60,000 bases of DNA from Polytrichum commune (Eukaryota; Streptophyta; Polytrichopsida; Polytrichales; Polytrichaceae): assembly GCA_950295325.1 (NCBI GenBank), contig OX485809.1, forward strand, positions 31,326,144 to 31,386,143, read 5' to 3'. Position numbers and translations under genes: made by a program. The notes beneath the pieces are model-generated. The model saw only the letters and a program-made list of their open reading frames with translations. It was not told the origin of the DNA and made no database searches. Shown here piece by piece: positions 10,880-23,314 of the stretch (positions within the stretch are counted from its first letter, which is position 1; each line of letters begins with the position of its first letter).

Positions 10880-13800
10880 TCAATCGGTTTTTAAGGCCTT
10901 TGAATTACTCCCTGCTTTCATAGTGTGCAGGGCGAGGCTGACACCATCAGTAACACCCTCTACCACAGCCTCACCCAGATTGCGAACTGTATTCTCCACA
11001 GCCTTCACTTTGTCATCAACATAGTCAAGAGTCTCCTCCACAGGAGGAACAGTCCAACTACTTGTAGCTTCAGAAACTGTGTCGTCATCCTTCGTTTCTG
11101 ATCCTGAACGCCGTGACCTTGGACCAGATAGAGATGATATGTTGGACTCAGCACTACTGAGCAGGAGTTCGCGCTCTTTTGTTTTGTCAATTGACTTACT
11201 CCTGGGAGATCGCACAACTCTAGCAGTTGGTATCTGATCTGAGAAATTCACACGACGGCCATGCTTACCAATCTTTCTGGGAGCGGGAACTCGGCGTGGT
11301 TCAGACTCCCCAGAGCTTTCTGTCATGCCCCTTAGAAGTCTTGATGGGAGCAATACCCCGTGGCAACAACAAAGGACAATTGCAATCTCAAACATAAAAA
11401 CGCTGAGACCACTCCACACATAGAAAGTCCATTTCCAGTTGCGCATCAAAGCCTTTGGCCATGGCAGCACTGACACAACATGTGCCTCAGCAGAGTAGAC
11501 TTCTGGTAGCCCTGAACCAACAGGATATCCAGCCTTGGGTTCTAATGAAAACCTGACCATGGTAGTTGGAATTATATTCTCCTCTTCATTTTCAAATAAG
11601 CGGAGGGACAATGTCTGTGTCTCCCATGAAAGCCCCATCAGAGTGGGGACCCCTAGAAGAACATTCTTGGCAAACTGTATCGGAGAGCTCCGGAACCGTA
11701 GCATACATGGCCAGCTTGCCCGCGTTAAAACTTGGCTCTTTACTGAGAGCAACTCTCCAGTTACCTGTAAAAATTCATGACACCAGCAAAATGAATTTCA
11801 TGAATCACCTGGATATTGTAAATTCTTGTCCGATGTCGATAAGAAAGGCAAAGCCTCTGTGGATACAACAAATCTTCAGCAGCTCAAGAAGATATCAACT
11901 CAGGCTGATGACTGCAATCATAAACAAATTAACTTTGAAATTTGCCTACTCCATCTACCAAACATTGCTAGGACAAGTCGGGACTTCACCTCCTTAAGAA
12001 ACTTTCAGTAAATTCTACCTTGTCTAAATAGTACACAGTATACTTCAAAGGGGAGGTGATATCGGTTTTAGGAGCCCCCAAATCAGTAAGATCACTGTCT
12101 ACTAACGAAACACTGCCTAGTATAAATCAAATAGAAATTGGTTTGCACTCATTCATTTCTTCAGTGAGCTTCAAGCAGCCACACCAGAAAGTAAAGATTC
12201 TCTCAGGCTCAAATTTCTTGCACATTTTGCAGCCTTGACTAAGAATGGCCATTTTAGCTTAACTGTCCTCAGCAACAAATCTGGACACTTTGATAAGGAT
12301 GTGGATAAATAAAAGAAAAGAATAAAGAGGAATGACTACAGTACTTCTGTGCGAAAGAGTGAGGGAGAGCAAGCAAGACAGAAACGAACCTGAAACATGC
12401 CAAGCCGCTGGTTGTATTCAGACTCTGGAAGAGTCAGCAACACGGTTACATGGAACTTGTGTGCAGGGGGTATTGCACGTATGCGATATGCCTTTTCTGG
12501 GTTTGATTTTGCATAGATTTGAGCCTTCTGTAGGACCTTTGGAGGCAGAAGATATAAAATTGCACTTGGATGCTCCTGAATTTGAACAATCCAAAGACTT
12601 TCTCAGTTTTTTTAAGTACAAAGAACTCTGTTGACTGATGCATTTTCACTGTTACTTTGGTGAAAGGCATCAACAAACTCTAGAAGATTTCTTGAATCCT
12701 TGCTATAGAAAACTACTCCTACTCTTTCATGGATCCCACTATTGCTGCCATCAGAGAGGATTTGGAAGACCTTCTTGTAACACGTAGTATATCCTTTGTA
12801 TGCATTATTATGGAGAGATATCTATGCTTCAAAGTAATACCTGAAATTAAATTAGACCTTTGCATGGATTGAGAGTACCAAGAACGGTCAGGCACTACCT
12901 GTGTGTAGTCGAAGTGCAGAACCTCTTTAAACTCCACTGGCTCCTCAATGAAGCCACGCACGAGGAAGTAGTCCAGAACGAGAGCTGGGAATAGGAGGGT
13001 ACTTAGCATGAAAATCACATACAAGGCTGCTAGACAACCGCACCCACACTTCTTGCTAGTTTGCTTCAGAACAGGACCTGCTTGAGCAACGCCCTCTTTC
13101 ATCATAGGTTGAAGTTGAGAGGCTAGTGAGAATCCATCTCTGACAGTCGTGGAGAGTGCACTCGTGGCTACCACGGCTGCGCGTAATGGAAACAAGAGCA
13201 ATCCATACATTAAACTACAAAGCCAAAGTGCCAAATAAAAAGCTTGCACTATGAGCTTAATCTGAAACCCAATCACTTGGATTGCGAGCCCTATAGGCCA
13301 GCTAAGGATCTGGCTTCCATCTTCTACTGATAAGGCAGGCAAATCGTCCTCCCTTTGAGGAAACCTGTAGACGTTCCTTGTGCCAGATTCTCTTGGACTT
13401 AACGAAGACACAGGCTTACTATCTCGCTTATGCGTCCTTTGCAGATCGCTGTTTGAAATACTCGTTGCATCCTCAACCCCAACCCAGCCCTCTGGTAATT
13501 CTCGAGTCAAAAGGTTTGCATGCCCATCCACGTCAAATACAGATCCTGTGCTCGACTCCTTCCTTTCCAAACCAAGAGGTTCTCCTGATTGCTGCCTTAA
13601 CCTTGTCTCACTACCCAGAATGATGTCTGCCTCACTCAAGATTTCTCTCTCTCCGAGAAGTCCATCCGTGCTATTCCTCAAATTCTTCAAAACTCCAGCC
13701 TCTGAGATGTCCTCCGCAGTAGAGCTATCTCCTGGTGGAGAAAATTCCCTTCGAGCCCATTGAAATTCCAACGTGTCCTCGTCAGAACCACGCCCCACTC

Positions 13801-14257
13801 CACTTTCACCTACTTGTTCCATCGACATCACAGTTGATGATTCCTGGCCCAATGCACCATTCCTCGAAGGTGCATCAGAAACCTCTGCATCCTTACTTCT
13901 TTGTCTTACAGTTTTGAGATCATCGTCATCATCATCTTCCACATCATCCACAGAAGGCCACCCGGCACTTTCAGCTGCAAGAGCAATCCGCTTGCTTTCA
14001 GGACAAGACTCCGTATGTACTATTTCTCCTTCATCATCTTCTTCTTCTGGTGCCTCCAGACCTGCCTCAGCACCCATTGGAGAAATCTCTGAGACGCGAG
14101 GGTAAACGAACTTGGAGTAGCTGGGAATATCTGCTACAGCATCCGAGATGACGGATGCAAGTGGATCAATGATCCCTGTTGTTCCTGATGCCACGGAAAA
14201 TGATTCGTCCCCTCCAATCTCTTTTGGCTCTCTTGTAGTATCCCCCTCCGAGTCCAT
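10880..14257 (-). CDS. Seipin, plant long form
   Basis: Seipins are ER membrane proteins at ER-lipid droplet contacts that shape droplet formation. Coding exons on the minus strand: 14257-12899, 12527-12390, 11764-10880, about 793 aa. An acidic, Ser-rich N-terminus (residues 1 to about 315) precedes hydrophobic stretches at about 319-368 and 408-436. The conserved lumenal core follows: FDYTQ, then IPPAHKFHVTVLLTLPESEY and SWPCMLRFRSSPIQF. A last membrane segment (about 612-638) starts NWKWTFYVWSGL, and a basic cytosolic tail follows. The ATG at 14257 is the first Met in frame. The open frame runs 35 codons further upstream with only a TTG, so an extra 5' exon is possible. The exon 2 acceptor could be 12527 or 12536, both in phase. 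It is convergent with ubiquilin. The long N-terminus resembles SEIPIN2/3 more than SEIPIN1. Confidence 0.9.
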
Positions 14258-14329
14258 TGCAACCCCTACAGAATTACGCCTACCACAACAGAAGCTGCAG
14301 AATCCAACGCAAAGCCGAGGACACCTTAA

Positions 14330-14760
14330 CCTTTTCTTAGCCACGTTGAATAGCTGATTCAATGAACACCAATGCTTCCGTCCTCAAATTACTTTGGAGA
14401 CTGCAAAATATCATTAACAGAATGAATGAGAAAATTTGAGCATCCACAGGTATTCCTACAAGATACTCACTACTGCATATATTCTACATCTCATATTCTT
14501 CACAAAATACACATCTCTGATCTCGATGAAATATATGCATGTTAAATAGGTATCAATGACGTATAAACAAAAGTGACAAATCTCGACTAGAACACAAAAA
14601 GCACCCGATAAGCACATTCAGTACAAGCAGCAATGACTGAGTTATGAGATCTTCCACATGGTATACCGATGGGAATGCAAAATCCAAGTTTGCATACCAA
14701 CCTTTTCTCACCCACCTTGAACAGCTTGAATGCACACCAATGCTACCATCCACAAACTGT
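14330..14760 (-). repeat. Duplicated segment in seipin 5' region
   Basis: About 65 bp at 14330-14400 recurs, diverged, at 14696-14760. The shared blocks read, on the minus strand, AGCATTGGTGT...CATT, CAGCTATTCAA/AAGCTGTTCAA and GAGAAAAGG/AAGAAAAGG. The distal copy carries a CAAG/GTGGGT donor-like site and the proximal copy has a TTTTGCAG acceptor just upstream. The pair may be duplicated 5' UTR exon sequence. Confidence 0.6.
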
Positions 14761-16481
14761 CTCCAGCTCTAAAAAAAACCCTAATTGCCTTCAAACCATT
14801 TGAGGCACAGCTCCACTCAGGGGATGAAACAAATAATGATATTCGAATGCAACCAGCTCCAAGACTTTGTCTTTGAAGTCCGCCTTCATTCTTCGCTCTA
14901 CTATAATTAGCGACAGTTGAACGAACACCTTAAATACAATTCCCACCCTCTAGCTTGCAAACAACACAACCTCTCTTGATTGAAAAACCCTAATTGCTCT
15001 CAAGAATTCGACCTATTAAATCTTTCTGAAAAAACCCAAATTCAGGCACGAAATTATCACTTCCTCGTATTCAAATCTCTATATCTCGCTCTCCACACAA
15101 CTACTCTGCGAGTTTCTGGAGTTCAACAATCTTTGCCAATTCTTCCCTCTCTACATCCCGCCATCACCAGACTCCCCGCCTTCGTCAATGATAGGTATCA
15201 TGCCTCTCAATTCTCAATAAGAACCTGTGGATGTGTGTGAGCGCCATTTGAATGCTGGATTTGTGGTGCGAATTTCAGAGCATTCGCAGCTCCCCTGCTG
15301 TCCCCGGAGCAAGTATGGTATGCAAGTAGACCATCTTCATCGGTGTCTCCGGAGAAACTTGGAGGCCACGTGTCGCGCCTTGCTGCTAAAGGAACTGCCA
15401 CGCTGGTGGGTCCAGTTGGGCAGGTTTTTACATGCTTGTCAATGATACCAACGCCCTAAGCTTAGTTGCCTTATTAGTTACACAACACCTTAGTTACCCA
15501 AAACCAACAACCTCAAATCTAGCACTATAAGGTTGAAGCATCTATAACCGATAAAATAATAGACTTTGCATTTGTACAACACATAACATTACTTAGCGAC
15601 GTGGGAGCCCTCGTAATATAACAGTTGAATGCTTAGAGTTCAATCTAAATTTGAGTCTCCCTACATAGCTTTACGAGCATCCCACTGTTGTATTATGAGG
15701 GCCCATAGAACGAGAGCTACACGCTTAGTAATATTATGAAGGAGTGATAGTTGAGGATTATTTTTCTTGCGAATAAAAAGACAAATTCTAAGGATACTAA
15801 GATTTTTTTTCTTTTTTTTTCTTTCCTGAATATGGAAATTGCTACAATTTGTGAAGCAATAAAGCGTACTACAACACACCATCAATCTATAGGTTCATTC
15901 ATAACTGCTCATCTAAATGTTAATCCTTGGCTGCAACAGTTGTCCAATAATTTATGAGGGGGTAATCTATCACAAGCCGCCACCACATTTTCCTACACTT
16001 TGTTCACCTAAAAAATATAAATCTCATGCATGTCGACATTACATGTACCCTAGTGAACAATTAAATGGACTTGGTTGACTATGAATGCCTCGACCTTAGG
16101 AACCAATTTGGTTTTGAGAACGTTGACCAACTTGACATCAAGCTCCCTTGTTGGTTTTGGGTCACTTACCAACAAAATTTAGAACCCTTGTAGTTTTTGC
16201 ATGTGGAATACATATAAAGCATATTTTGTCCATTGAAATGGGCCCTTCTCAATTGATAACAAGAACCATCTACAACTATGTATTTGACTAAATATAGTTG
16301 GTTCACTCGGCACTTAGTGACGGTTTTAGCCCCGTATATTGTAAGGTCGGGTTGACACCCTAAAGGGTCAAGAATCGTCTAATATGTGCTATAAAATAAA
16401 ATTTCCAAAGGCTAGTATTTGAGAACTATCACAGGATGAGAATTGTTGTGAGGCACCATCAAAGGATCACATCCATACAAT

Positions 16482-16483
<2 letters not shown>
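14761..16483. other. Seipin upstream region, no gene seen
   Basis: The part nearest seipin is presumably its promoter. A 56-bp block at about 15345-15400 (GTCTCCGGAG, GGAGGCCACGTGTCGCGCC, GCTGCTAAAGG) has a diverged direct copy near 20005-20060, so both are pieces of some dispersed repeat. I see no convincing coding frame. Confidence 0.4.

Positions 16484-16567
<84 letters not shown>
16484..16567. repeat. Compound (TA)n(GA)n microsatellite
   Basis: A perfect TA run of about 30 bp is followed directly by a GA run of about 50 bp. Confidence 0.95.
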
Positions 16568-16569
<2 letters not shown>

Positions 16570-18510
16570 TTCATCCTATTCGTAAATTTCATTGTTTTGA
16601 TGTATTTTTGTATGATTGGCTGAAATGACAAGTAAAGAGAGAGAGAAGAGAAGAAACGCTAACCATGTGATCAACGTGATTGAAATGACAAGTACTCTAG
16701 ATATGTGGAACATTACAAGCATAACATGGTCTTGGAATTGTCAATTTGTCAAAACATCTCTTGAGATGTGACCACTTCATGAAGTGTAAAGAATAAAAGA
16801 ATAAGTTGTTGAGCTTTTGTCAGAGGCGAAAGACAATTTCAATAGTTACGTATGGAAAAACAATTGGCTGAAAATTGCCTACTCTTAAGCAAGACCGGGT
16901 CGTTTGGAATTAAGAATACGTTTTTGGGTTGTTTAGCCATTAGGCTACCTAATCCAAATTGGATTAGAAACATTCATCCATAAGCTTATTCTGGTCTCGT
17001 AGGGTCCATTCATTGACATCTTATGGATGAAGTGTTTGAGTAGAGTAGAGGCGCCCATAACCGATCACTTAAGAGATTCTACGCCAAATTGGGAGAAGTA
17101 TGAAGCGGTGAAAATCTTTCCTGTGTAGGAAAGATAGAAATAAGGAGGATTGCAATCTTTTTAGTAGTTTGTATTTTTGAATTAAAATTATTAGGATTTT
17201 TTGAAACCAAAAGTTGGTCTAAACATATTACCAATGTCTAGAGTGTGCCATAACTGCTCATTCCTCCTCACTTTAGCACTCAAATCCAACACATGTGTCA
17301 TGGCACTATTGGTTTTGGCTTGATCGAAATCTAGTCCCAACATGATCAAAATTCTGGTACTCTATAAATTGCCGATGGGGTCCAGATCGGGAATAGGCAC
17401 CTCTACTATAATCATTGACGTCTTATGAATGTCTTTGACTAATCGTCATCCAAATAATAGGTTGGTCGGTTTTATGAATGCCTCTAGGTCGGTCATAGGC
17501 ACACATACCATATTCAAGTCAAGGGCTCTAGGTCTTTGCCGTCCCTTGCAAAATATATAATATGATGTCAAGTGAACGTCTATGTATTCAACTTTGGCTT
17601 GTTCAATGTTGGAAATGTCCCACTAAGAAGTTTATTAGACTAGGTACCATGCAAGTTCATGGGCAATGGGAAGAGAGATTTGTTCTTGCTTGGTTGAGTG
17701 ATTTAGATCTAAAAAGGAGGGGGGTTTCTTGGGTAGCAATGTATTGCTAGGTGTTCAACAGGTGTCTATCGCTCTTTGAAGCTGTCACATTCCTGGTAAA
17801 GACGGTGTTCATTTCTTACCTTTTGATAAACACCGGCAACTAATTCAAACAGTGATATCATTTTCAAATCTTGCTCGTTTTCCAAAAACAAACCCAATCG
17901 TCTTACAAAGCTTTCTTGGGATATTTTAAAGACACCTCAAAGGTGTCTAGATCGTCTCCTAGTTCTCTTATAAATCTTAGTCATTTGCTTGTAGTGACCA
18001 TTTCAAGGTCACCATTTGCTCTATATTTCAATTCATGGTGTATTCTCTTCGAATTCTTTATTGTAGGAAGCAAGATTGTTCTCTTCGGATCTGCCATCTT
18101 AAGATCTTCCATTGATACCATACCCACAGCTGAAAGGAAGAGAAATGAGAATGTATTGAGTGGTTGAAGATTCAAGAGGTCTTGTATTGTTGAGGGAGTT
18201 TGTTGCCCCACGTTATGAATGTTTCTTGGATATGGGACTTGGGAGATAAGTTATGTAAGTGGAGCTAAGGAGATACCATGGACATTGTGAATAGCATCCA
18301 CATTTGACATTTAATGTAGGTAGGCCTTGAATGATTATAGTGTTTCACAATCACACGTGTAGAGGGTCCGAAACTATATTCCCTACTTAAGGTGGATGAA
18401 AGGTATGTGGTAACATCGGGGCTTTCATTCCTTCATCACCGTAGCTTTAGACATGCTCTACATTGAAACTTATGTCAAACTATCCTTCATAGTAACCGCT
18501 TTGACCAAAA
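16568..18510. other. Gene-free stretch, unrecognised
   Basis: Only short open frames occur, for example 17562-17750 on the plus strand and 18211-17981 on the minus strand, and none shows a recognisable domain. The region may be old transposon debris. Confidence 0.35.
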
Positions 18511-18521
18511 ATGAATTAAGT

Positions 18522-19600
18522 GAGATCCCATCAATTTGGGGTGCACAAAACAAATGGTTGAACTTTCTTGACAACTCTAAGCAACCTTCCGAAAGGTGGC
18601 TTAAGATTTTAACAAAGATTTGAAAAACAGCCGAGAGTTGCATTGATCATCCCAATTAGTGTGTGTGGTACTACCTAATTCCCAAAACATACACTATTTT
18701 GTCAAGTCTCAAATTTAGTGGGAGCTGAAATTTTTACTGAGTGATATTAAATTCAAGAATACATGCTCATTTACCATATAATTCAAGATTAATTAGTTTG
18801 TGTTTTCATATGCTTGTAGAGTGATAAAAAATTATATACAAACACATGCTTATCTTTGAATAATGCCGGACCTTTTAGTGAATGATGCCTCTATGAATAG
18901 TATTTTCAATGAATAGTGTTGAGATGAACATTGCTTCCTAGATCTTTTGGTGGCACTAATTTCATAGCATAAGTATATTCAACATCACCTCCACTAATTT
19001 CCCACAATGTCATACACTATTAGCCCTCCCTTGCTCATTGGGATAATCAGTGTACTCTTGTCATGTCATTGATTATCCCAATGAGCAAGGGAGGGCTAAT
19101 AGTGTATGACATTGTGGGAAATTAGTGGAGGTGATGTTGAATATACTTATGCTAGGAAATTAGTGCCACCAAAAGATCTAGGAAGCAATGTTCATCTCAA
19201 CACTATTCATTGAAAATACTATTCATAGAGGCATCATTCACTAAAAGGTCCGGCATTATTCAAAGACAAACATGTGTTGTATATAAATTTTTTTATCATT
19301 CTACAAGCATATGAAAGCACACACTAATTTTTCTTGAATTATATGGTAAATGAGCATGTATTCTTGAATTTAATATCACTCAATAAAAAATTTAGCTCCC
19401 ACTAAATTTGAGACTTGGCAAAATAGTGCATGTTTCGGGAATTAGGTAGTACCACAGACACACTAATTGGGATGATAAGTGCAACTTTCGGCTGTTTTTC
19501 ATATCTTAGTTAAAATCTTAAGCCACCTTTCGGAAGGTTGCTTAGAGTTGTCAAGAAAGTTCAACCATCAGTTTTGTGCGCCCCAAACTGATGGGCTCTC
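18522..19600. repeat. Long near-perfect inverted repeat (hairpin), 1.08 kb
   Basis: The left arm, 18522-19049, is the reverse complement of the right arm, 19070-19600, around a 20-nt loop at 19050-19069. The innermost 170 or so bases differ at about one position. The outer 350 bp have more mismatches and small indels, roughly 90 percent identical by eye. Matches fade beyond GAGATCCCATC on the left and GATGGGCTCTC on the right. No clear target-site duplication was found and no protein is encoded. It could be a foldback element, a young duplication-inversion, or a source of hairpin RNA. Confidence 0.93.
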
Positions 19601-19610
19601 AATTTCAATC

Positions 19611-21055
19611 TTTCACTTGCTTCATACATATATAACCCTTAATTTCCCTCGTGTATCATTGGGTTCCAAGCGTTTTACAACTGGTTTCCACATAGTGACC
19701 GATCAAAACATATGTTGATGATAGTGGGCTCAAGTTCCCACGATGTTGAAAGTGGTCAAAAATTCCAAGTTCATTGGAATGCACCTCATGTTAATAAAGG
19801 GTTAAGACCACTTCCTCTTTGATATCTCACGTCAAGCACAATCACTTGACACTTGCTCAAATTGTCACGATCTTCAAGATTGGCCAAGCACAAACTATTG
19901 AGAACTCGAAGACTGATCAAGGGTTTGAAGTTCTAAAAAGTTCTCATTCCGGTTGTAATTCATCTAAAGCAAGCCTAAGTTAGACTCTTGTTTATCATTG
20001 TTGTCTCCGGAAGACGTGGAGGCCACATGTGGAGCCTTGTTGCTAAAGGCATTGTTGTGCTTGCTCACTAGCCAAGCTAGGCAATGACCCCCATCTAACT
20101 TTTAAGGTACGTGGGCCTTATGTGATCACTCTTCTTAAACGTACATTTGAAGTAATTTATAAGTGGTATATGGCAAGGTTTGAAATTAATCATGGACCAA
20201 AAACAAGGAACAAAAGAACACATCTTGTGATGAGACTGAAGTATGTTCTCAAAACATGTTAACCCTAAGAAGCCCTATTAAGGCCTTGATATGCACATAA
20301 CCTCGTGTTAGAGTTGCACTGCTCAATTTTAGTCGATTGTGGTAGATTCAACTAACCATATTTCATCTTAACTCGTTCTTCTAGTGCAATTCTCAAATTG
20401 GTTAATGTCTTAATGCTATTGAGAATTTGGATTTGAATATACACTCAGTTTGTGATCGTTAATGTCACCTACGAGTTCATTCCAATTTTCTCCTTGACAT
20501 AAGATAATGCATAAAATAAAGTTTCAAACTCATGAGTAATCTTTGCTTTATTAAGAAAATAACCCAATGATTTTTAGACTTGGAGAGGCCCGTACACATT
20601 GTGTTTTTTTACCATACATTGAGACCGCGTGGTCCTTAAGGGTCAACTATCCTAGGTCAATAATTAACATGATTGAGAATGCATGTGTGATTGTTTAAAA
20701 CAACATTACAGTGTCATCAATGTGGTATCTTAAAACTTTTAGATCTCAACTTCAGTTATAAGATTTGGAAATGACAATCTTCATGATTCACAATTGCAAA
20801 TTGGATGAGACAATGCCCTCTCCAATCCAATTAATGGGCCAAGATTATTTGTGTAATTATGAGTGCCTTGTTGCGGAGTACACATACATGAATGGAATAC
20901 GGGTTAACAATCACCCACCGCAGCCAAACAAATATGACCTCATATTTTCCTTGATATTAGTAAATGTATCTTATTCTTTGCTCATATGTAGACATATGAA
21001 GATGTTGGACACAACTAAGTTACTTTTGATGCACACTCCCATCCCGCCACTACAT
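19611..21055. other. Gene-free stretch, unrecognised
   Basis: This stretch holds the second copy of the dispersed block near 20005-20060. The 106-codon open frame at 20765-21085 has no recognisable domain and runs into the SINE below, so I do not call a gene. Confidence 0.35.
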
Positions 21056-21070
21056 GATAGTGTCCAAAAA

Positions 21071-21239
21071 GATGGTCCAAGATGACCCTAAACTATCAGA
21101 TGATAGTGGAGAGGTACCCAAATTGAGCGGAGTGGTTGGGGGTTCGATTCCTGGCTGTGAAATCGTCTCCCTACTTGACAAAAAAACTAGCAAGGTGGTC
21201 AAGCGCCTCTTATGTTCCCCAAAAAAAAAACAGAAAAAA
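21071..21239 (+). mobile_element. SINE, copy 1 (tRNA-like Pol III promoter)
   Basis: The 169-bp body is flanked by an exact 15-bp duplication, GATAGTGTCCAAAAA, at 21056-21070 and 21240-21254. It contains a fit to the A box (TAGTGGAGAGG, 21104-21114) and a perfect B box (GGTTCGATTCC, 21141-21151). It ends in an A-rich tail of the form CCCCAAAAAAAAAACAG. These are the signs of a retroposed tRNA-derived SINE. A relative lies at 23100. Confidence 0.88.
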
Positions 21240-21254
21240 GATAGTGTCCAAAAA

Positions 21255-21980
21255 TATGCCAATGAGAAGACCTTATGTATTTGAAGGAGTTGCATCCAAT
21301 GAGGATGTTGGTTGATTTCAAATAATATATGTCAAGCAAACATTGTATTCAACCATAACATGACTATAGTTAGATAGCCAGTCCAACACAAAATAATTTT
21401 GAAAATAGTTGTTGGATATATTTTTGGATCTAATAGAGATTTATTTATTTATTTTTATCATGATTACGTTTATTTTCCTTACACAATTGCTAGAGTTGTG
21501 CAACTAATGAAATTTAGAAATTCAAACATAGGACTACCTTCAACATGAATTTTGCAATGTGAAGTTGTTATACAAAAGTACGAACAAATACACACAAGAG
21601 ATATCAATGTTTCATCTTGAGTTGCCATATCCCACATGGATTGTGAACAATACTCCCACAGTCTACTTGTATGATGGCTTTTTCTCCCATATTGTTCAAT
21701 GTGCACTATGAACACCTACTACCTTTTGCTCAGGTATTGTTGAACGAGTTAAGTTTTATTTTAATTGGAAAAATATGGAAGTTCCAAATGTAGTATTTTA
21801 AAGTGCCGAACTGACTTTTGACATGTTACTTAATTATTTGGCACATGTGTGCTAGACTGGCTATATGTCTTTGGTATTCAACACCTTACCCGCGCTTTGT
21901 GGGGTTCGAGATTCCTCAATACATTTGTTCATTCAATATTCGTTCAATAACCAACATTTTTTGCAAGCTTGGGGTGCGTC
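21255..21980. other. Gene-free stretch between two mobile elements
   Basis: This is AT-rich sequence with short open frames only. I see no domain and no bounded repeat. Confidence 0.4.
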
Positions 21981-21983
21981 TTA

Positions 21984-22485
21984 GGGCCACTTCACACACA
22001 AGACTAATTGCCCATGACCATTACACTGCATCACTCTCATTGGTGGAAATGGTAGAGCCGGTCCAAGTTCACTTCACACTACACTTGAGGGACCAACGGA
22101 GTATGTGAATGCAAGATGGATGTAAAGTCTACATCGATTCTTACCATGGCATCAAACGGATCATCTTTCATGGCCACTTGGACTATTTTCAAAAACCACC
22201 TCTTGGAGGTAGGCCTAACAGTAAATTGAGAGACCATGGCACTCCAAATGCTCACAACCGTTGATTTATTCCTTTTTTTTTTATCATATGTGAGGACTTG
22301 CATGAATAAAAATTCATTGAAACAACATTTGGTTGAGGCCCGGTCACATATGGCTTCACACTACACTTGAGGGTCCGTGACCACACTACATGATTTTGGA
22401 GGTGTCTTGGACAACCTTTCGACACTTTCTTTTGGGCTCTCACAATTTCATGGTCACGGCTCTTGGCTCGTGCGTGAAGTGGTCC
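21984..22485. mobile_element. PIF/Harbinger-like MITE, family 2, copy A
   Basis: The 502-bp element has terminal inverted repeats beginning GGGCCACTTCACACACAAG on the left and, read inverted, GGACCACTTCACGCACGAG on the right. It is flanked by TTA at 21981-21983 and 22486-22488. Three-base TTA/TAA duplications and GG-starting ends are typical of Tourist-like MITEs. The similarity of the two ends extends inward to about 35 bp. It has no coding potential. Confidence 0.85.
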
Positions 22486-23099
22486 TTAAAGTATTTCAGA
22501 TGCAACTATGCTGGCAGGTAGCATGGATACATCATAAAAAACGAGTGCCCCACCAAACTAACTTAGCTTGTTGTACTTTTAATCCCCCTATATTAAAAAA
22601 GGGTGCAAGTCTTAGCATCTTGATTGTGTTATAACTCATTAACTAAATTGCAATTACAACTATTGACCATGATAATCAACTAGGCTTTCTCATCTACATA
22701 CAAAGACGAGCCTATAACATTTTCCCATCAATATACTTGGAAACTAAGGAAGCTATTTGATAAATAAAAATGTGATCTTATTGATGTCAAGATCTAGGAA
22801 AATCCACCACTTACAGCCCCTATATCCTAATACCACTCATAAATGATCGAGTGGTCTTCATGAGCTTATCAAGCAAGTTGTGTGCCCTACCTTTGATATC
22901 ACAATGAAAAGAAGTGGTCCGATTGGCTTTAGAATATACTAGCCATTTGCTCTTTCAAGGGTGAAATAGGTGAACCAAGGGTCTCCTATGAGAAATAACA
23001 ATAAATGTGTTGGTTCCAAAAAGGTGGATCCTCCAATTACTCAACAATTTTCAGCCACAATAGTTTTAACTATTCCTACAATTCAGACCAACAATTAGA

Positions 23100-23293
23100 G
23101 GTTCGAGATGACCTTAAACTACCGGATGATGGTGGAGAGATACCCATATTTCAAGGAAGAGGTTGGCGGTTCAAATCTCGGCTGTGAAATCTCCTCTCTA
23201 CTTGACGGAAAACTTGCCAGGTGGTCAACTGCCTCTTGTGCTTTGGCGTTGGCCTGTCGGTCTTCTGTCTCAAAAAAGAAAAAAGAAATAAAA
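23100..23293 (+). mobile_element. SINE, copy 2
   Basis: The 194-bp body is homologous to the SINE at 21071 along most of its length, with shared blocks GGAGAG.TACCCA, GGCTGTGAAATC and CTACTTGAC. It is flanked by a 14-bp duplication, GACCAACAATTAGA, at 23086-23099 and 23294-23307. It has an A box fit (TGGTGGAGAG, 23130-23139), a slightly decayed B box (GGTTCAAATCT, 23168-23178) and an AAAAAAGAAAAAAG-type tail. Its 3' part is longer than in copy 1. Confidence 0.88.
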
Positions 23294-23314
23294 GACCAAC
23301 AATTAGAATGCTAA

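Noticed and set aside
18522-19600. CRISPR array or tandem repeat at the hairpin
   Set aside because: The similarity is inverted, not direct, with one centre and no spacers, and the genome is eukaryotic.
20765-21085. 106-codon plus-strand frame
   Set aside because: There is no recognisable domain, and it ends within a SINE insertion, so the end is not original.
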